Origin: Ilumatobacteraceae bacterium
GTDB lineage: Bacteria; Actinomycetota; Acidimicrobiia; Acidimicrobiales; Ilumatobacteraceae
Reading direction: 5' to 3'
NCBI GenBank assembly: GCA_022843125.1
Contig: JALHOG010000001.1
Location: 70,088 to 134,087 of the forward strand
Length of the DNA stretch: 64,000 nucleotides
Position numbers and translations under genes: made by a program. Positions 35,083 to 44,432 of the stretch are shown here, piece after piece. The notes beneath the pieces were generated by a model, which worked only from the letters and a program-made list of their open reading frames with translations, was not told the origin of the DNA and made no database searches. The stretch's first letter is position 1; every line of letters starts with the position of its first letter.

Positions 35083-35759
35083 GCGACGTCGATGTCGGGC
35101 GGTTGTACCGCTACAACCGCGAGCGGGTGACGGCGCTGGTGCGGCCCGTTCCGCAGGAGCAGTTGCTGGCGGCCTGCCCTGCCTGCCCCGGCTGGAGTGT
35201 GCACGATGTCGTCGCCCATCTCACCGGCGTGGCCAGCGATGCGATCTCCGGGAAGCTCGGTGGCGTCCCGTCGCCGGAGCAGACCGCCGCCCAGGTCGAC
35301 GAGCGTCGCGGCACCCCGACCACCGTCGTGCTGCGCGAGTGGGAGCGCTCGGCGTCCCAGTTCGAGCTCGTGCTCAGCAAGGCCGGCCCGTCGCTGCTGC
35401 CGGCAGCGATCGACGTCGCGGTCCACGAGCACGACATCCGAGGTGCTCTCGACCTGCCGGGTGCGCATGAGAGCGACACGATCAGCATCGCGGTCGCTCG
35501 CATGCTCGACCGGTGGCTCCCGACGCTGCGAAGCCGCGGTCTCGCGCCCGTGACGATCGTGACGCCGGCAGGCGCGAACATCGTCGGCGACCCGACGTCG
35601 GCGGTGCGCTGGACAGCGACCGAGTTCGACATCTTCCGGACGGCGTTCGGTCGCCGCAGTGCCGGACAGTTCGCGCGGGCGTTCACCGGGGCCGACCCCG
35701 AGCCCTACCTCGACGCACTGCTGGTGTTCGGGATCACGCCGATCGATCTGGTCGATTGA
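35079..35759 (+). CDS. Maleylpyruvate isomerase family mycothiol-dependent enzyme
   Basis: A 226-residue DinB-like helical protein of the actinobacterial MDMPI/TIGR03083 family. CPGWSVHDVVAHLTG near residue 47 provides the first metal histidine; AVHEHDIRGAL near residue 128 provides the others. Family members use mycothiol, the actinobacterial thiol, in isomerase or detoxification reactions, but most are uncharacterised. The GTG start overlaps the NUDIX stop (GTGA); an upstream in-frame extension would lie inside the NUDIX gene. The stop TGA falls inside a 14-bp tandem duplication. Confidence 0.8.
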   Translation: MSDVDVGRLYRYNRERVTALVRPVPQEQLLAACPACPGWSVHDVVAHLTGVASDAISGKLGGVPSPEQTAAQVDERRGTPTTVVLREWERSASQFELVLSKAGPSLLPAAIDVAVHEHDIRGALDLPGAHESDTISIAVARMLDRWLPTLRSRGLAPVTIVTPAGANIVGDPTSAVRWTATEFDIFRTAFGRRSAGQFARAFTGADPEPYLDALLVFGITPIDLVD

Positions 35760-35778
35760 ACCGGATCGACTGAACCCG
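35752..35778 (+). repeat. 14-bp tandem duplication over a stop codon
   Basis: TCGATTGAACCGGA is followed directly by TCGACTGAACCCG. The TGA stop of the mycothiol-dependent enzyme lies in the first unit and a second in-register TGA in the next. The third stop-spanning tandem duplication in the window. Confidence 0.7.
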
Positions 35779-35784
35779 TCGGTG

Positions 35785-38337
35785 TCAGCCGCCGAAGGCC
35801 CGCCGGAGTGCGCCTTCGTTGCGGGTTCGCACGTCGGCGTTCACACGCTGGCGTTCGAGGATCTGCTCCAGGGTCTTCTGTGCCTGGGGGATCGGGCGCT
35901 CTGCGAAGAAGGCGTGGATGTCGGCCACCTGGTCTGGTCGATCGAGGGAGCGGACGGTTTCGACCATGCGCACGATCGTGTTGCGTGGGAGCCGCTCGTC
36001 GAGATCGCCCCAGTGCCGTCGCACGAAGTCCCACGCGGCTGCCCCGTGCCGACGGTTGCCGATCGCCGCCCGGAGGAGGAACGGGGCGTTCTGCGTGCGC
36101 ACCTGATCGGTCAGCGCGAGCTCGCACGTGCGCAACACGAGTGCTTCATCGTCGAACTCGGCGAGCGAGTAGAGGTGGCGGAGCTGATCCTGCGGGGTGC
36201 CGCCCGACATCGCTCGTGCCAGCATCTGTTCGTAGTCGGCTGCATCGCCGGTTGCGGCGACGACCGATGTGGCGGCTGCAGCGAGTTCGGCGTCGACACC
36301 GGTCGGATCGGAGGTCCAGGCGGCGTAGACCTCGCGGGCCGTGGTGCGCGCAGCGGGGTCGCGGGCGAGCACGGCGAGCAGGCCGAGGAGGAGCCCGCGC
36401 AGGCGCGCGGTCAGCTCGGGTTCGCCGGCGGTGGGCGCTCCGAGCGCGTCGAGGGCGGGGCGTGCGAGGTCGGCGACCCGCTGCTCGAACCCGGGGCGTG
36501 CCTGCGAGTCGTCGCCGACGAGGCGACCGACGGCACGGAGCCCGATCGCGATGCTCTGCCAGACGCCGTGCTCGCGCTCGTCGCCGAAACGCTCGACCAG
36601 TTCGACGTACTCGATCGAGTCGAGCTGGCCGGCAACCACGGCGTTCCACGCGTCGTCGACCAGGTTGTAGCGCTCGAGGGTGGTCATGGCGGCGACGACG
36701 TCGGCGGTGAGCAGTGCTCGCAACTCGTCGCTGTACGCCACCCGGAAGAAGCCGTCGCCACCGGCGTTCACGATGACCGGCCCGCCGACGGCGGGAACGC
36801 GGATCTCGTCACCTTCGAGCAGGACCGAAGTGGTGATCGCATCGACGCCCGAGCCCTGACGCAACCGGATCGGGACCGACCACAGTGCGGTCGACACGTT
36901 GTCGGGGTCGAACGAGAACCGGCGCTGACCGAGGACGACGTCGTCGCCGTCGAGCCTGACGCTCACGAGCGGGAAGCCGGGCTGCCAGATCCATGAGTCC
37001 ATGGTGCGGCGCACCGGCTCACCCGACGTGTGCTCGATCGCGTCCCACAGGTCGCTCGTGTCGGTGTTGGCGTAGGCGTGCTCACGCAGGTAATGGCCGA
37101 CCCCGGCCCGGAATCGCTCTGCGCCGAGGTACTGCTCGAGCATGCGCAGGAGCGCACCGCCCTTCTGGTAGGTCAGCACGTCGAACATGCCCTCGCAGTC
37201 GGCGGGGGAGTGCACCGGGTACTCGACCGGCCGCGTCGCCGACAGCGAGTCGGTCTCGAACGCGATGCTGCGCTCGAGCCCGAACGACGTCCACCGATCC
37301 CACTCGGGCCGGTAGGCGTCGACCGCGAGCAGCTCCATGAAGGTGGCGAACGCCTCGTTGAGCCAGATCCCGTTCCACCAGCCCATGGTGACGAGATCAC
37401 CGAACCACATGTGGGCGAGTTCGTGGGAGACGACGTCGGCGACGAGCTGGCGCTCGTTCTGCGTGGCGGTGGCCGGGTCGACGAGCAACAGGTTCTCGCG
37501 GAACGTGATGCAGCCGAGGTTCTCCATCGCCCCGGCCGCGAAGTCGGGCAGGGCGACCAGGTCGACCTTGTCGCCCGGGTACGGGATGCCGTAGTAGTCC
37601 TGGAACCAGCGCAGGCAGAACGCCGTGCAGTCGAGGCCGAACGCAGTGAGCCCGCCCTTGCCCGGGACGTGCACGAGACGCACCGGGATGCCGTCGACGT
37701 CGATCCAGTCGGTGGCCTCGAGCCGACCGACCACGAACGCAACGAGGTACGAGCTCATCACCATCGTGTCGGCGAAGCGGATGGCCACCTTGCCCTCGCG
37801 CCCGATCCGCTCGACCTCGCGGCAATTCGAGACTGCGACGAGATCGGGCTCGACCACGAGCGTGATCGCGAACACCGCCTTGAAGTCGGGCTCGTCCCAG
37901 CAGGGGAACGCCCGGCGGCAGTCGGTCGCCTGCATCTGCGTGGCGGCGATCACGTGCTCCGCTCCGTCGGCGTCGCGGTAGACGCTCCGATACCAGCCGC
38001 GCAGCTTGTCGTTGAGGGTGCCGCGGAACTCGACGACCAGCTGGTGGTCTCCGTCGGTGATCGGGGTGCCAGGGGTGACGAAGAGCCGCTCGGTGTCGGC
38101 GTCGAGACCGAACCCGGACTCCACTCCGTCGAACAGCACGCGGTCGATGTCGAGCTCGATTGCGTTGAGGACGATGGTGTCGCCTTCGCCGGTGCACGTG
38201 ACCGTGATGTCGACCGAGCCCCGGAACGTGGCGCCGCCGAGGTCGGGCTCGAGTTCGAGCGCGTAGCGGACGGGCACGGTGTGGCGGGGGAGGCGGTGCG
38301 GATCGAGCGCATCCGCCATCTGATCGGGCTGAGTCAC
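35785..38337 (-). CDS. pepN: Aminopeptidase N (M1 family)
   Basis: An 850-residue zinc aminopeptidase of the actinobacterial PepN type (TIGR02412). The substrate-anchoring GAMEN is at 269-273, zinc ligands H305 and H309 with catalytic E306 in HELAHMWFGD, and the third ligand E328 follows at the canonical 18-residue spacing (LNEAF). The N-terminal beta domain and C-terminal ERAP1-like helical domain are both full length. It removes N-terminal residues from peptides in the cytoplasm. The GTG start is seven bases from a TACCAT -10 (minus strand), suggesting a leaderless transcript; ATG six codons in is an alternative. Confidence 0.94.
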   Translation of the reverse strand: MTQPDQMADALDPHRLPRHTVPVRYALELEPDLGGATFRGSVDITVTCTGEGDTIVLNAIELDIDRVLFDGVESGFGLDADTERLFVTPGTPITDGDHQLVVEFRGTLNDKLRGWYRSVYRDADGAEHVIAATQMQATDCRRAFPCWDEPDFKAVFAITLVVEPDLVAVSNCREVERIGREGKVAIRFADTMVMSSYLVAFVVGRLEATDWIDVDGIPVRLVHVPGKGGLTAFGLDCTAFCLRWFQDYYGIPYPGDKVDLVALPDFAAGAMENLGCITFRENLLLVDPATATQNERQLVADVVSHELAHMWFGDLVTMGWWNGIWLNEAFATFMELLAVDAYRPEWDRWTSFGLERSIAFETDSLSATRPVEYPVHSPADCEGMFDVLTYQKGGALLRMLEQYLGAERFRAGVGHYLREHAYANTDTSDLWDAIEHTSGEPVRRTMDSWIWQPGFPLVSVRLDGDDVVLGQRRFSFDPDNVSTALWSVPIRLRQGSGVDAITTSVLLEGDEIRVPAVGGPVIVNAGGDGFFRVAYSDELRALLTADVVAAMTTLERYNLVDDAWNAVVAGQLDSIEYVELVERFGDEREHGVWQSIAIGLRAVGRLVGDDSQARPGFEQRVADLARPALDALGAPTAGEPELTARLRGLLLGLLAVLARDPAARTTAREVYAAWTSDPTGVDAELAAAATSVVAATGDAADYEQMLARAMSGGTPQDQLRHLYSLAEFDDEALVLRTCELALTDQVRTQNAPFLLRAAIGNRRHGAAAWDFVRRHWGDLDERLPRNTIVRMVETVRSLDRPDQVADIHAFFAERPIPQAQKTLEQILERQRVNADVRTRNEGALRRAFGG

Positions 38338-38344
38338 CTACCCG

Positions 38345-38417
38345 ATGGTAACCGGACCAACTCGAGCGCTCGTCGGTGACCGGGGTGCCCGCAGCATCGT
38401 GATGAGCGCGGTAGCGT
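38345..38417. promoter_or_regulatory. Divergent -10 elements for pepN and the PfkB kinase
   Basis: ATGGTA at 38345-38350 reads TACCAT on the minus strand, seven bases before the pepN GTG. TAGCGT at 38412-38417 lies eight bases before the GTG at 38426. Both predict leaderless or nearly leaderless messages; -35 elements are not distinct. Confidence 0.45.
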
Positions 38418-38425
38418 GCCCCGCC

Positions 38426-39430
38426 GTGGTGATGGGACGTGACGAGGCACTCCGCGGTGATGCGCGGTTCGACGTGGTGGGGATCGGCAATGCGCTCGTC
38501 GATGTGATCGCTCAGGCTCCCGATTCGTTCATCGAGGAGCACGGCCTCGTGAAGGGGTGGATGGACCTCATCGACACCGAGCGCGCCGTGCAGCTCTACC
38601 AAGCGCTCGGCTCGGCCGTCGAGATGAGTGGCGGATCTGCCGCGAACACGATGTGCGGCATCGCCAGCTTCGGCGGAGCCGCGGCGTACCTCGGCAAGGT
38701 GAGCAACGACGAGCTCGGCCGGGTCTTCGGGCACGACCTCCTCGCCGTCGGTGTCCAGTTCCGCCCGGGCGTGCACGTCGACGAGGTGCCGACGGGTCGC
38801 TGCATCATCGTGGTCACCCCGGATGCCGAGCGCACGATGAACACCTACCTCGGCGCGTCGAGCCTCTATTGCGCCACCGACGTCGACGACGCCGCAGTCG
38901 CAGCGGGGCGCGTGCTGTACATGGAGGGCTACCTGTTCGACCGCCCGGAAGCCAAGGCGGCGTTCCGGCACGCAGCCGCCGTCGCCCACGATGCGGGCCG
39001 GATGGTGTCGCTCACGCTCTCCGACTCGTTCTGCGTCGACCGCCATCGCGACGACTTCTTGTCGCTCGTGGCAGATGACGTCGACCTCCTGTTCGGGAAC
39101 GAGGCCGAGCTGCTCGCCCTCTACCAGACCGACTCGTTCGACGCCGCCGTCGCCGAGCTCCGTCGGCACTGCCCGCTCGCGGCGATCACGATCGGCGCCA
39201 AGGGGTCGATCATCATCGACGGCGACGCCGTCATCCAGGTGCCGCCGGTCCCGGTCCGCAAGGTGATCGACACCACCGGCGCCGGCGACCTGTACGCCGC
39301 CGGGTTCCTCTACGGCCTCACGTCGGCGCGGCCGCTCGAGGAGTGCGGCCAGCTCGGCTCGATCGCTGCCGCCGAAGTGATCTCCCACGTCGGCCCTCGG
39401 CCGCTCGTCGAGCTCAAGTCCCTCGTCTGA
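38426..39430 (+). CDS. PfkB-family sugar/nucleoside kinase, adenosine-kinase-like
   Basis: A 334-residue ribokinase-fold enzyme. FDVVGIGNALVDVIAQ opens the fold; EMSGGSAANTM near residue 71 binds substrate, LLFGNEAELLAL carries the conserved NEAE, and DTTGAGDLYAAGFLYG holds the catalytic aspartate and anion hole. Closest in layout to the bacterial adenosine kinase/sugar kinase group (cd01168-like), so phosphorylation of adenosine or another nucleoside is the best guess; it stands among phosphomannomutase, upp and add genes. GTG 38426, GTG 38429 and ATG 38432 are all possible starts; the first fits the -10 spacing. Confidence 0.82.
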   Translation: MVMGRDEALRGDARFDVVGIGNALVDVIAQAPDSFIEEHGLVKGWMDLIDTERAVQLYQALGSAVEMSGGSAANTMCGIASFGGAAAYLGKVSNDELGRVFGHDLLAVGVQFRPGVHVDEVPTGRCIIVVTPDAERTMNTYLGASSLYCATDVDDAAVAAGRVLYMEGYLFDRPEAKAAFRHAAAVAHDAGRMVSLTLSDSFCVDRHRDDFLSLVADDVDLLFGNEAELLALYQTDSFDAAVAELRRHCPLAAITIGAKGSIIIDGDAVIQVPPVPVRKVIDTTGAGDLYAAGFLYGLTSARPLEECGQLGSIAAAEVISHVGPRPLVELKSLV

Positions 39431-39439
39431 CGAACACCC

Positions 39440-39452
39440 GGTGCCTGGCACC
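39440..39452. promoter_or_regulatory. GGTGCCTGGCACC palindrome at the phosphomannomutase promoter
   Basis: A perfect palindrome around its central T, overlapping the expected -35 region of the TACGCT -10 at 39471-39476. A close copy (GGTGCCTGGCATCC, minus strand) lies at 60593-60606, also at a -35 position. It may be an operator or a dispersed palindrome. Confidence 0.4.
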
Positions 39453-39482
39453 CGAGGTTCGCCGTCTGCCTACGCTGGGGCG

Positions 39483-41078
39483 ATGACCGACGCCTCTGTG
39501 CGCGAGACGGCTGATCGCTGGCTCGCCGCCGAACCCGACGACGACATCCGCATCGAGCTGCAGGCGCTCCTCGACGGGCCGTCCGACGACCTCATCGGCC
39601 GCTTCGACGGCCGACTCCAGTTCGGCACGGCCGGGCTGCGCGCTGCCGTCGGTGCCGGACCGCTGCGGATGAACCGGCTCGTCGTCCAGCAGGCGGCCGC
39701 CGGGCTCGCCCGGTACCTGTTGGCCACTGACCCGCAGGCACGCCAGCGCGGCGTGGTGATCGGCTACGACGCTCGGCGCAAGAGCGACGTGTTCGCGTCC
39801 GACACGGCGCGGGTGATGGCGGCCCACGGGATCCGGGCGATGCTGTTCGACCAGCACGTGCCGACCCCGGTGCTCGCCTGGTCGATCACCCACCTCGACG
39901 CGGCTGCCGGCGTGGTGGTGACGGCCTCCCACAACCCGCCGGCCGACAACGGCTACAAGGTGTACCTCGGTGACGGCGCCCAGATCGTGCCACCCCACGA
40001 CATCGGCATCTCCGCCCAGATCGATCTCGTCGACCCGACGGCCGTCACCCTCGCCGGAGCTGACGACGCCCTGATCGAGTCGGTCGGTGATGGGCTGATC
40101 GAGGCGTACCTCGCTGCGATTCCGGCGGTGAGGCGCCGGCCTGATGTGCCAGGTGTGCCGGTCGCCTATACGGCGATGCACGGCGTCGGCGGAGCGATCC
40201 TGGTGCGGGCGTTCGAGGCGGCCGGGTTGCCGGCCCCACACGTGGTCGCCGAGCAGTTCGAGCCCGACGGCACCTTCCCGACGGTCTCGTTCCCGAACCC
40301 GGAAGAGCCCGGAGCGATGGACCTGCTGATGGCGCTCGGCGCCGCAGTGGGTGCACACGTAGCGATCGCGAACGATCCCGACGCCGACCGGCTCGGCGCG
40401 GCGATCCCGCAGCCCGACGGTTCGTGGCGGCGGCTGGGTGGCGACGAGATCGGCTGGCTGTTCGCCGACTACCTGCTGTCCCAGACCAGCGGTGACGACC
40501 GGCTCGTGATCACCACGCTCGTGTCGTCGGCCCTGCTCGGCAAGATGGCCAAGGCGCACGGTGTTCACTCGGCCGAGACGTTCACCGGCTTCAAGTGGAT
40601 CGGCCGGACGATGCTCGACCATCCCGACCTGCAGTTCGTGCTCGGCTACGAACAGGCGCTCGGCTACCTCGTGGCCGAGCGCCCGCTCGACAAGGACGGC
40701 ATCTCGGCCGCGGTGCTGTTCGCCGAGATCGCCGGCGTCGCCGCAGCCGAGGGCCGCACCCTGCAGGACCGGCTCGACGACATCGCCACCCGTTTCGGCC
40801 GGCACGTGCTGTCGGACGCCTCGGTGCGCATGACCCCGGCCGAAGCAGCCGCGAAGGTGCGGGCGCTCCAGGCCGACCCGCCGGACATGATCGGCGGGCG
40901 CGCCGTGCTCAGCGTCGAGGAGTATCCCGAGGCCGACCTGCTGCGCTTCGAGCTCGAGGGCGGCGTGCGCGTCCAGATCCGCCCGAGCGGCACCGAACCC
41001 AAGGTGAAGCTCTACGGCGAAGCCGTCGACGAAGACCCCGCCCCCTTCGTCGCCGCCCTCCAAGCCCTCCTCGACTGA
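39483..41078 (+). CDS. pmmB: Phosphomannomutase/phosphoglucomutase (alpha-D-phosphohexomutase)
   Basis: A 531-residue enzyme of the four-domain phosphohexomutase family. The phosphorylated serine is in TASHNPP, the magnesium loop is DPDADR, the sugar-binding loop is LGYEQALGY and the phosphate-binding loop is RPSGTEPK. N-terminal FGTAGLRA is typical of the long PmmB/PgcA type that includes phosphopentomutase-like activities, which would fit nucleoside metabolism. TACGCT (39471-39476) lies six bases before ATG 39483, indicating a leaderless message. Converges on the membrane glycosyltransferase-like gene with only ten bases between stops. Confidence 0.9.
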   Translation: MTDASVRETADRWLAAEPDDDIRIELQALLDGPSDDLIGRFDGRLQFGTAGLRAAVGAGPLRMNRLVVQQAAAGLARYLLATDPQARQRGVVIGYDARRKSDVFASDTARVMAAHGIRAMLFDQHVPTPVLAWSITHLDAAAGVVVTASHNPPADNGYKVYLGDGAQIVPPHDIGISAQIDLVDPTAVTLAGADDALIESVGDGLIEAYLAAIPAVRRRPDVPGVPVAYTAMHGVGGAILVRAFEAAGLPAPHVVAEQFEPDGTFPTVSFPNPEEPGAMDLLMALGAAVGAHVAIANDPDADRLGAAIPQPDGSWRRLGGDEIGWLFADYLLSQTSGDDRLVITTLVSSALLGKMAKAHGVHSAETFTGFKWIGRTMLDHPDLQFVLGYEQALGYLVAERPLDKDGISAAVLFAEIAGVAAAEGRTLQDRLDDIATRFGRHVLSDASVRMTPAEAAAKVRALQADPPDMIGGRAVLSVEEYPEADLLRFELEGGVRVQIRPSGTEPKVKLYGEAVDEDPAPFVAALQALLD

Positions 41079-41088
41079 CCCGTCGCCG

Positions 41089-42735
41089 TCACGTCGGGAC
41101 GTAGAGGCGGAAGCGGGGGTTGTTCCAGACCTCGCGGTACCGATCGGGTTGGGTGGCGATGGTCTCGGCGAGGCGGCGGTCCTGGTTGTGCTCGACCACG
41201 ATCAGCGCCAGGTCGACGGTGTCCGGGATCGGGCGGAAGTCGTCGACCTGCACCGCCATGCGACCTGTCTCGAGCACCAACGCACGGGCTTTCGGACCGG
41301 CCACGATGTCGTCGGGTTCGGTGAGCTCTTCGACTGCTGCGAACATCTCGATCGCGTCGGGATGTGTGGGGCCCCACTCGATCGCGCCGGCGTCCTCGGT
41401 GCGCTGCGCGCCCTCGATCCGGAGCTTGGCGTTGGCCACGTTGCCGGCGACGATCGCGAGGAGCGCCACGGTCACCACCGCCGTCGCGGCGCGGCGGTTG
41501 CCGACCCGGTGCGCGATCAGGAACAGGGTCGCCAGTGCGAGCAGCATCAGCACGGGGGCGACCGTGGCCATGTAGCGGTTGATCGGTGACCGGAAGCTGC
41601 CGCCGATGAGGTACGCGCCGACGGCGTAGGCGGCGAGATGCAGGTCGCGGGTGCGATAGCGCACGATCGCGAGGACGATCCCCATGAGCGCCAGCACGAT
41701 GAACGTGAGCAATGCGATCCAGCCGAGCGTCGACGAGCCGAGCACCATCGGATCGCGGTCCCACTGGCGCTGGAATCCGGAGATCTGTCCGATGTTGCGC
41801 ACGAGCCGGTCGCGGAACTCCCACGCGTTCGTCACGCTCGTGCCGCTGTAGCGCGGGACGACCGTGCTCGGCAGCGTGACCTGGAGCACTGCGACCGCGG
41901 TGAACGCCGTGATGTGGGGCACCGCCAACCTGAGGAGCAGGCGACGCACGTCAGCTGCCGTCGTACGCCACGCCGGAGCGCCGAGGCCCCACAGCGCTGC
42001 GAGCTGAGCGGCGCCGATCGCACCGACCATCGCGAGCCCCTCGCGACGAACGGTGAATGCGGCTGCCGCAGCCAGCCCGAGGAGGATCAGCGGGGCCAAT
42101 CGCCGTGACCGGTCGACCAGCGCGCCTGACTCGGCTACCCGGTCGAGCACGACGAGTGCGAGCGCGACGACTGCGAGGAACGGCCACTCCGACTGGATCA
42201 GCTCGGTCCAGCTCAACAGGAGCGGCGTGATCGTCACGGCAGCCACACCGACGAGCGCCGGCACGTATCCGACCCGTCGACGGGCGAGCGTGAACCAGCA
42301 GCACGCGAACACGCACGCGCTCAACACGGGGACGATCGCCAGCGCATCGACGTCGGGGCCGACGATCGCGACGAACGGTGCGAGCAACAGCGGGAGCCCC
42401 CACGGGTAGAGCGGCGGGCTGAACTCGGGGCCGCGTGACATCGTGACGGTGAACTCGTTCTCGACGAGCACCCGGTTCGGGTGCCCGTCGAGCAACCCTT
42501 GCGCCTGGCGGATGTAGAGCGCCCAGTCGTCACCCCACCAATGGCCGGTGCGGTGGGTCGCGTACATCACCGCTGCGAGCACGCCGACGAGCAACGCCAG
42601 CGCAGCCGTGCGCGCCGGTTCGCCCCAGCCGAAGCGTCGAGACGGTGCCATCGGCTCGCCGACACCGTGGGCCGGCGTGCCGTCGCGCGCGTCGAGACCC
42701 GTCGGGTCAGCCGCCGCTACCGAACTGTCGATCAC
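41089..42735 (-). CDS. Multi-pass membrane protein, GT-C glycosyltransferase-like
   Basis: A 548-residue integral membrane protein with about ten to twelve hydrophobic helices and a soluble C-terminal region. The GDDWALYIRQAQGLL segment after the first helix carries the acidic pair in the first outer loop that GT-C enzymes (GT39/PMT, ArnT, mannosyltransferases) use for catalysis, and PPLYPWGLPLLLAPF is also typical. It would transfer a sugar from a lipid-linked donor. The GTG start overlaps the end of upp by 29 bases; ATG 42651 is an alternative that avoids the overlap. It interrupts the pmmB-upp arrangement known from mycobacteria. Acceptor unknown. Confidence 0.68.
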   Translation of the reverse strand: MIDSSVAAADPTGLDARDGTPAHGVGEPMAPSRRFGWGEPARTAALALLVGVLAAVMYATHRTGHWWGDDWALYIRQAQGLLDGHPNRVLVENEFTVTMSRGPEFSPPLYPWGLPLLLAPFVAIVGPDVDALAIVPVLSACVFACCWFTLARRRVGYVPALVGVAAVTITPLLLSWTELIQSEWPFLAVVALALVVLDRVAESGALVDRSRRLAPLILLGLAAAAAFTVRREGLAMVGAIGAAQLAALWGLGAPAWRTTAADVRRLLLRLAVPHITAFTAVAVLQVTLPSTVVPRYSGTSVTNAWEFRDRLVRNIGQISGFQRQWDRDPMVLGSSTLGWIALLTFIVLALMGIVLAIVRYRTRDLHLAAYAVGAYLIGGSFRSPINRYMATVAPVLMLLALATLFLIAHRVGNRRAATAVVTVALLAIVAGNVANAKLRIEGAQRTEDAGAIEWGPTHPDAIEMFAAVEELTEPDDIVAGPKARALVLETGRMAVQVDDFRPIPDTVDLALIVVEHNQDRRLAETIATQPDRYREVWNNPRFRLYVPT

Positions 42736-43342
42736 CGGCGTCTCCCAGGCCGGGCACGATGAATGCGTGCTCGTTCAGGTGGTCGTCGATCGCGGCGGTC
42801 ACGACGTGCAGATCGAGATGCTCGTCCTTCAGTCGCTGGATGCCCTCCGGCGCTGCCAGCGCGCAGACCACGGTGATCGGCGCCGGCGCGCCCCGGTCGC
42901 GAAGCAGCTTCACCGTGTGCACCAGCGACCCGCCCGTAGCGAGCATCGGATCGATGACGATCACCGTGCGACCCTCGAGTGACTCGGGCAGCTTGTTCAC
43001 GTACGGCTTCGGTTCGAACGTCTCCTCGTCGCGGGAGATTCCGATGAACCCGATGTCGGCGGATGGCATCAGCTCTTGGGCGGCGTGCACGAACCCGAGC
43101 CCGGCCCGAAGGATCGGCACGATCACGGGCTGAGAAGCGAGCCGGCGCACCGGGGCAGTGGTGAGCGGCGTCTCGACGGTCCCGTCGACGGTGCGCAACG
43201 ACCGGGTGGCCTCGGCGAGCAGCAGGGTGCCGATCCGCTCGAGGTTGTTGCGGAACAGGGCATTCGGGGTGTCGCGGTCGCGGATGCGGGCGAGTGAGTC
43301 GGCGACCAGGGGGTGGTCGACCAACGTGACCGTCACGGGCAT
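42707..43342 (-). CDS. upp: Uracil phosphoribosyltransferase
   Basis: A 211-residue enzyme that makes UMP from uracil and PRPP in pyrimidine salvage. The PRPP-binding signature VIVIDPMLATGGS is present, as are the N-terminal DHPLVADSLARIRD, VPILRAGLG and the C-terminal uracil-recognising FIVPGLGDAGDRQFG. Length and ends match the family. It lies 13 bases downstream of adenosine deaminase on the same strand, so salvage of purine and pyrimidine parts is co-transcribed. Confidence 0.95.
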   Translation of the reverse strand: MPVTVTLVDHPLVADSLARIRDRDTPNALFRNNLERIGTLLLAEATRSLRTVDGTVETPLTTAPVRRLASQPVIVPILRAGLGFVHAAQELMPSADIGFIGISRDEETFEPKPYVNKLPESLEGRTVIVIDPMLATGGSLVHTVKLLRDRGAPAPITVVCALAAPEGIQRLKDEHLDLHVVTAAIDDHLNEHAFIVPGLGDAGDRQFGSGG

Positions 43343-43355
43343 GGATGGTTCCTCG

Positions 43356-44432
43356 TCAGATCGAACCGAGGGATTCCTCGGCGTGGAGCAGGGCGTAGCG
43401 CGGCTTGATGAGGCCGTTGATGATCCGCAACCGCTCGGGGAACGGGGCGAACGCCGACTTCATTGCGTTGATCGTGAGCCACTCGAGGTCGGTGAGCCCC
43501 CAGCCGAACGCTTCGTGCAGCTTGGTCATCTCCTTGGTCATCGACGTGTTGCTCATCAACCGGTTGTCGGTGTTGACGGTGACTCGGAACCGCAGCCGCC
43601 GCAGCATGCCGATCGGGTGATCGCCGATCGAGGCGCACACACCGGTGTTGACGTTCGAGGTCGGGCACAGCTCGAGGCACACACGGCGGTCACGCACGAA
43701 CGAGGCGAGCCGCCCGAGCTGCTCCTCACCCGGCGGCCCGGTGATGTCGTCGACGATCCGCACGCCGTGACCGAGACGGGCGGCGCCGCACACTTGGAGC
43801 GCCTCCCAGATCGACGGGAGCCCGAACGCCTCGCCGGCGTGGATCGTGGAGTGGAAGTTCTCGCGCGCGACGTACTGGAACGCGTCGAGATGTCGCGACG
43901 GCGGGTATCCGGCTTCGGCCCCGGCGATGTCGAACCCGACGACGCCCTGATCGCGCCAGCGCACGGCGAGCTCGGCGATCTCGAGGCTGCGGGCGGCGGT
44001 GCGCATCGCCGAGCAGATCAGGTAGATCGTGAGGTCGGTGCCGGCCGAGCCCCGCTCGAATCCGGCAAGCATCGCCTCGACCACCTCGTCGAGGGTGAGG
44101 CCCGCTTCGATGCACAGCTCGGGTGCCATCCGCACCTCGGCGTACACGACGCCGTCGGCTGCGAGGTCGTGGGCGCATTCGTACGCGACGCGTTCGATCG
44201 CATCCTTGTGCTGCATCACGCCGACCGTGTGGGCGAACGTCTCGAGGTAGAGCACGAGGTCGTTGCGCTTGGCTCCGCGGTTGAACCAGGTGGCCAGTTC
44301 GTCGACATCGGTGGTGGGGAGCTTGTCGTAGCCAAACTCCTGGGCGAGCTCGACGACGGTGGACGGGCGCAGACCACCGTCGAGGTGGTCGTGCAGCAGG
44401 ACCTTCGGGGCGCGGGCGATCAGATCGATCAT
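43356..44432 (-). CDS. add: Adenosine deaminase
   Basis: A 358-residue zinc enzyme that converts adenosine to inosine. Zinc ligands H14 and H16 lie in LLHDHLDGG, the third in TIHAGEAFG with its catalytic glutamate, the catalytic histidine in RLGHGVRI and the last aspartate in VNTDNRLMS. The usual CPTSN substrate loop is intact ([12 protein letters not shown]). The family DD pair is DN, as in several actinobacterial members. ATG 44432 overlaps the stop of the upstream dioxygenase gene by four bases. Coupled to upp downstream. Confidence 0.92.
   Translation of the reverse strand: MIDLIARAPKVLLHDHLDGGLRPSTVVELAQEFGYDKLPTTDVDELATWFNRGAKRNDLVLYLETFAHTVGVMQHKDAIERVAYECAHDLAADGVVYAEVRMAPELCIEAGLTLDEVVEAMLAGFERGSAGTDLTIYLICSAMRTAARSLEIAELAVRWRDQGVVGFDIAGAEAGYPPSRHLDAFQYVARENFHSTIHAGEAFGLPSIWEALQVCGAARLGHGVRIVDDITGPPGEEQLGRLASFVRDRRVCLELCPTSNVNTGVCASIGDHPIGMLRRLRFRVTVNTDNRLMSNTSMTKEMTKLHEAFGWGLTDLEWLTINAMKSAFAPFPERLRIINGLIKPRYALLHAEESLGSI

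Noticed and set aside
37397-39451. 684-codon minus-strand frame
   Set aside because: Runs antisense through the PfkB kinase gene and then overlaps pepN in another frame; neither half resembles a protein family.
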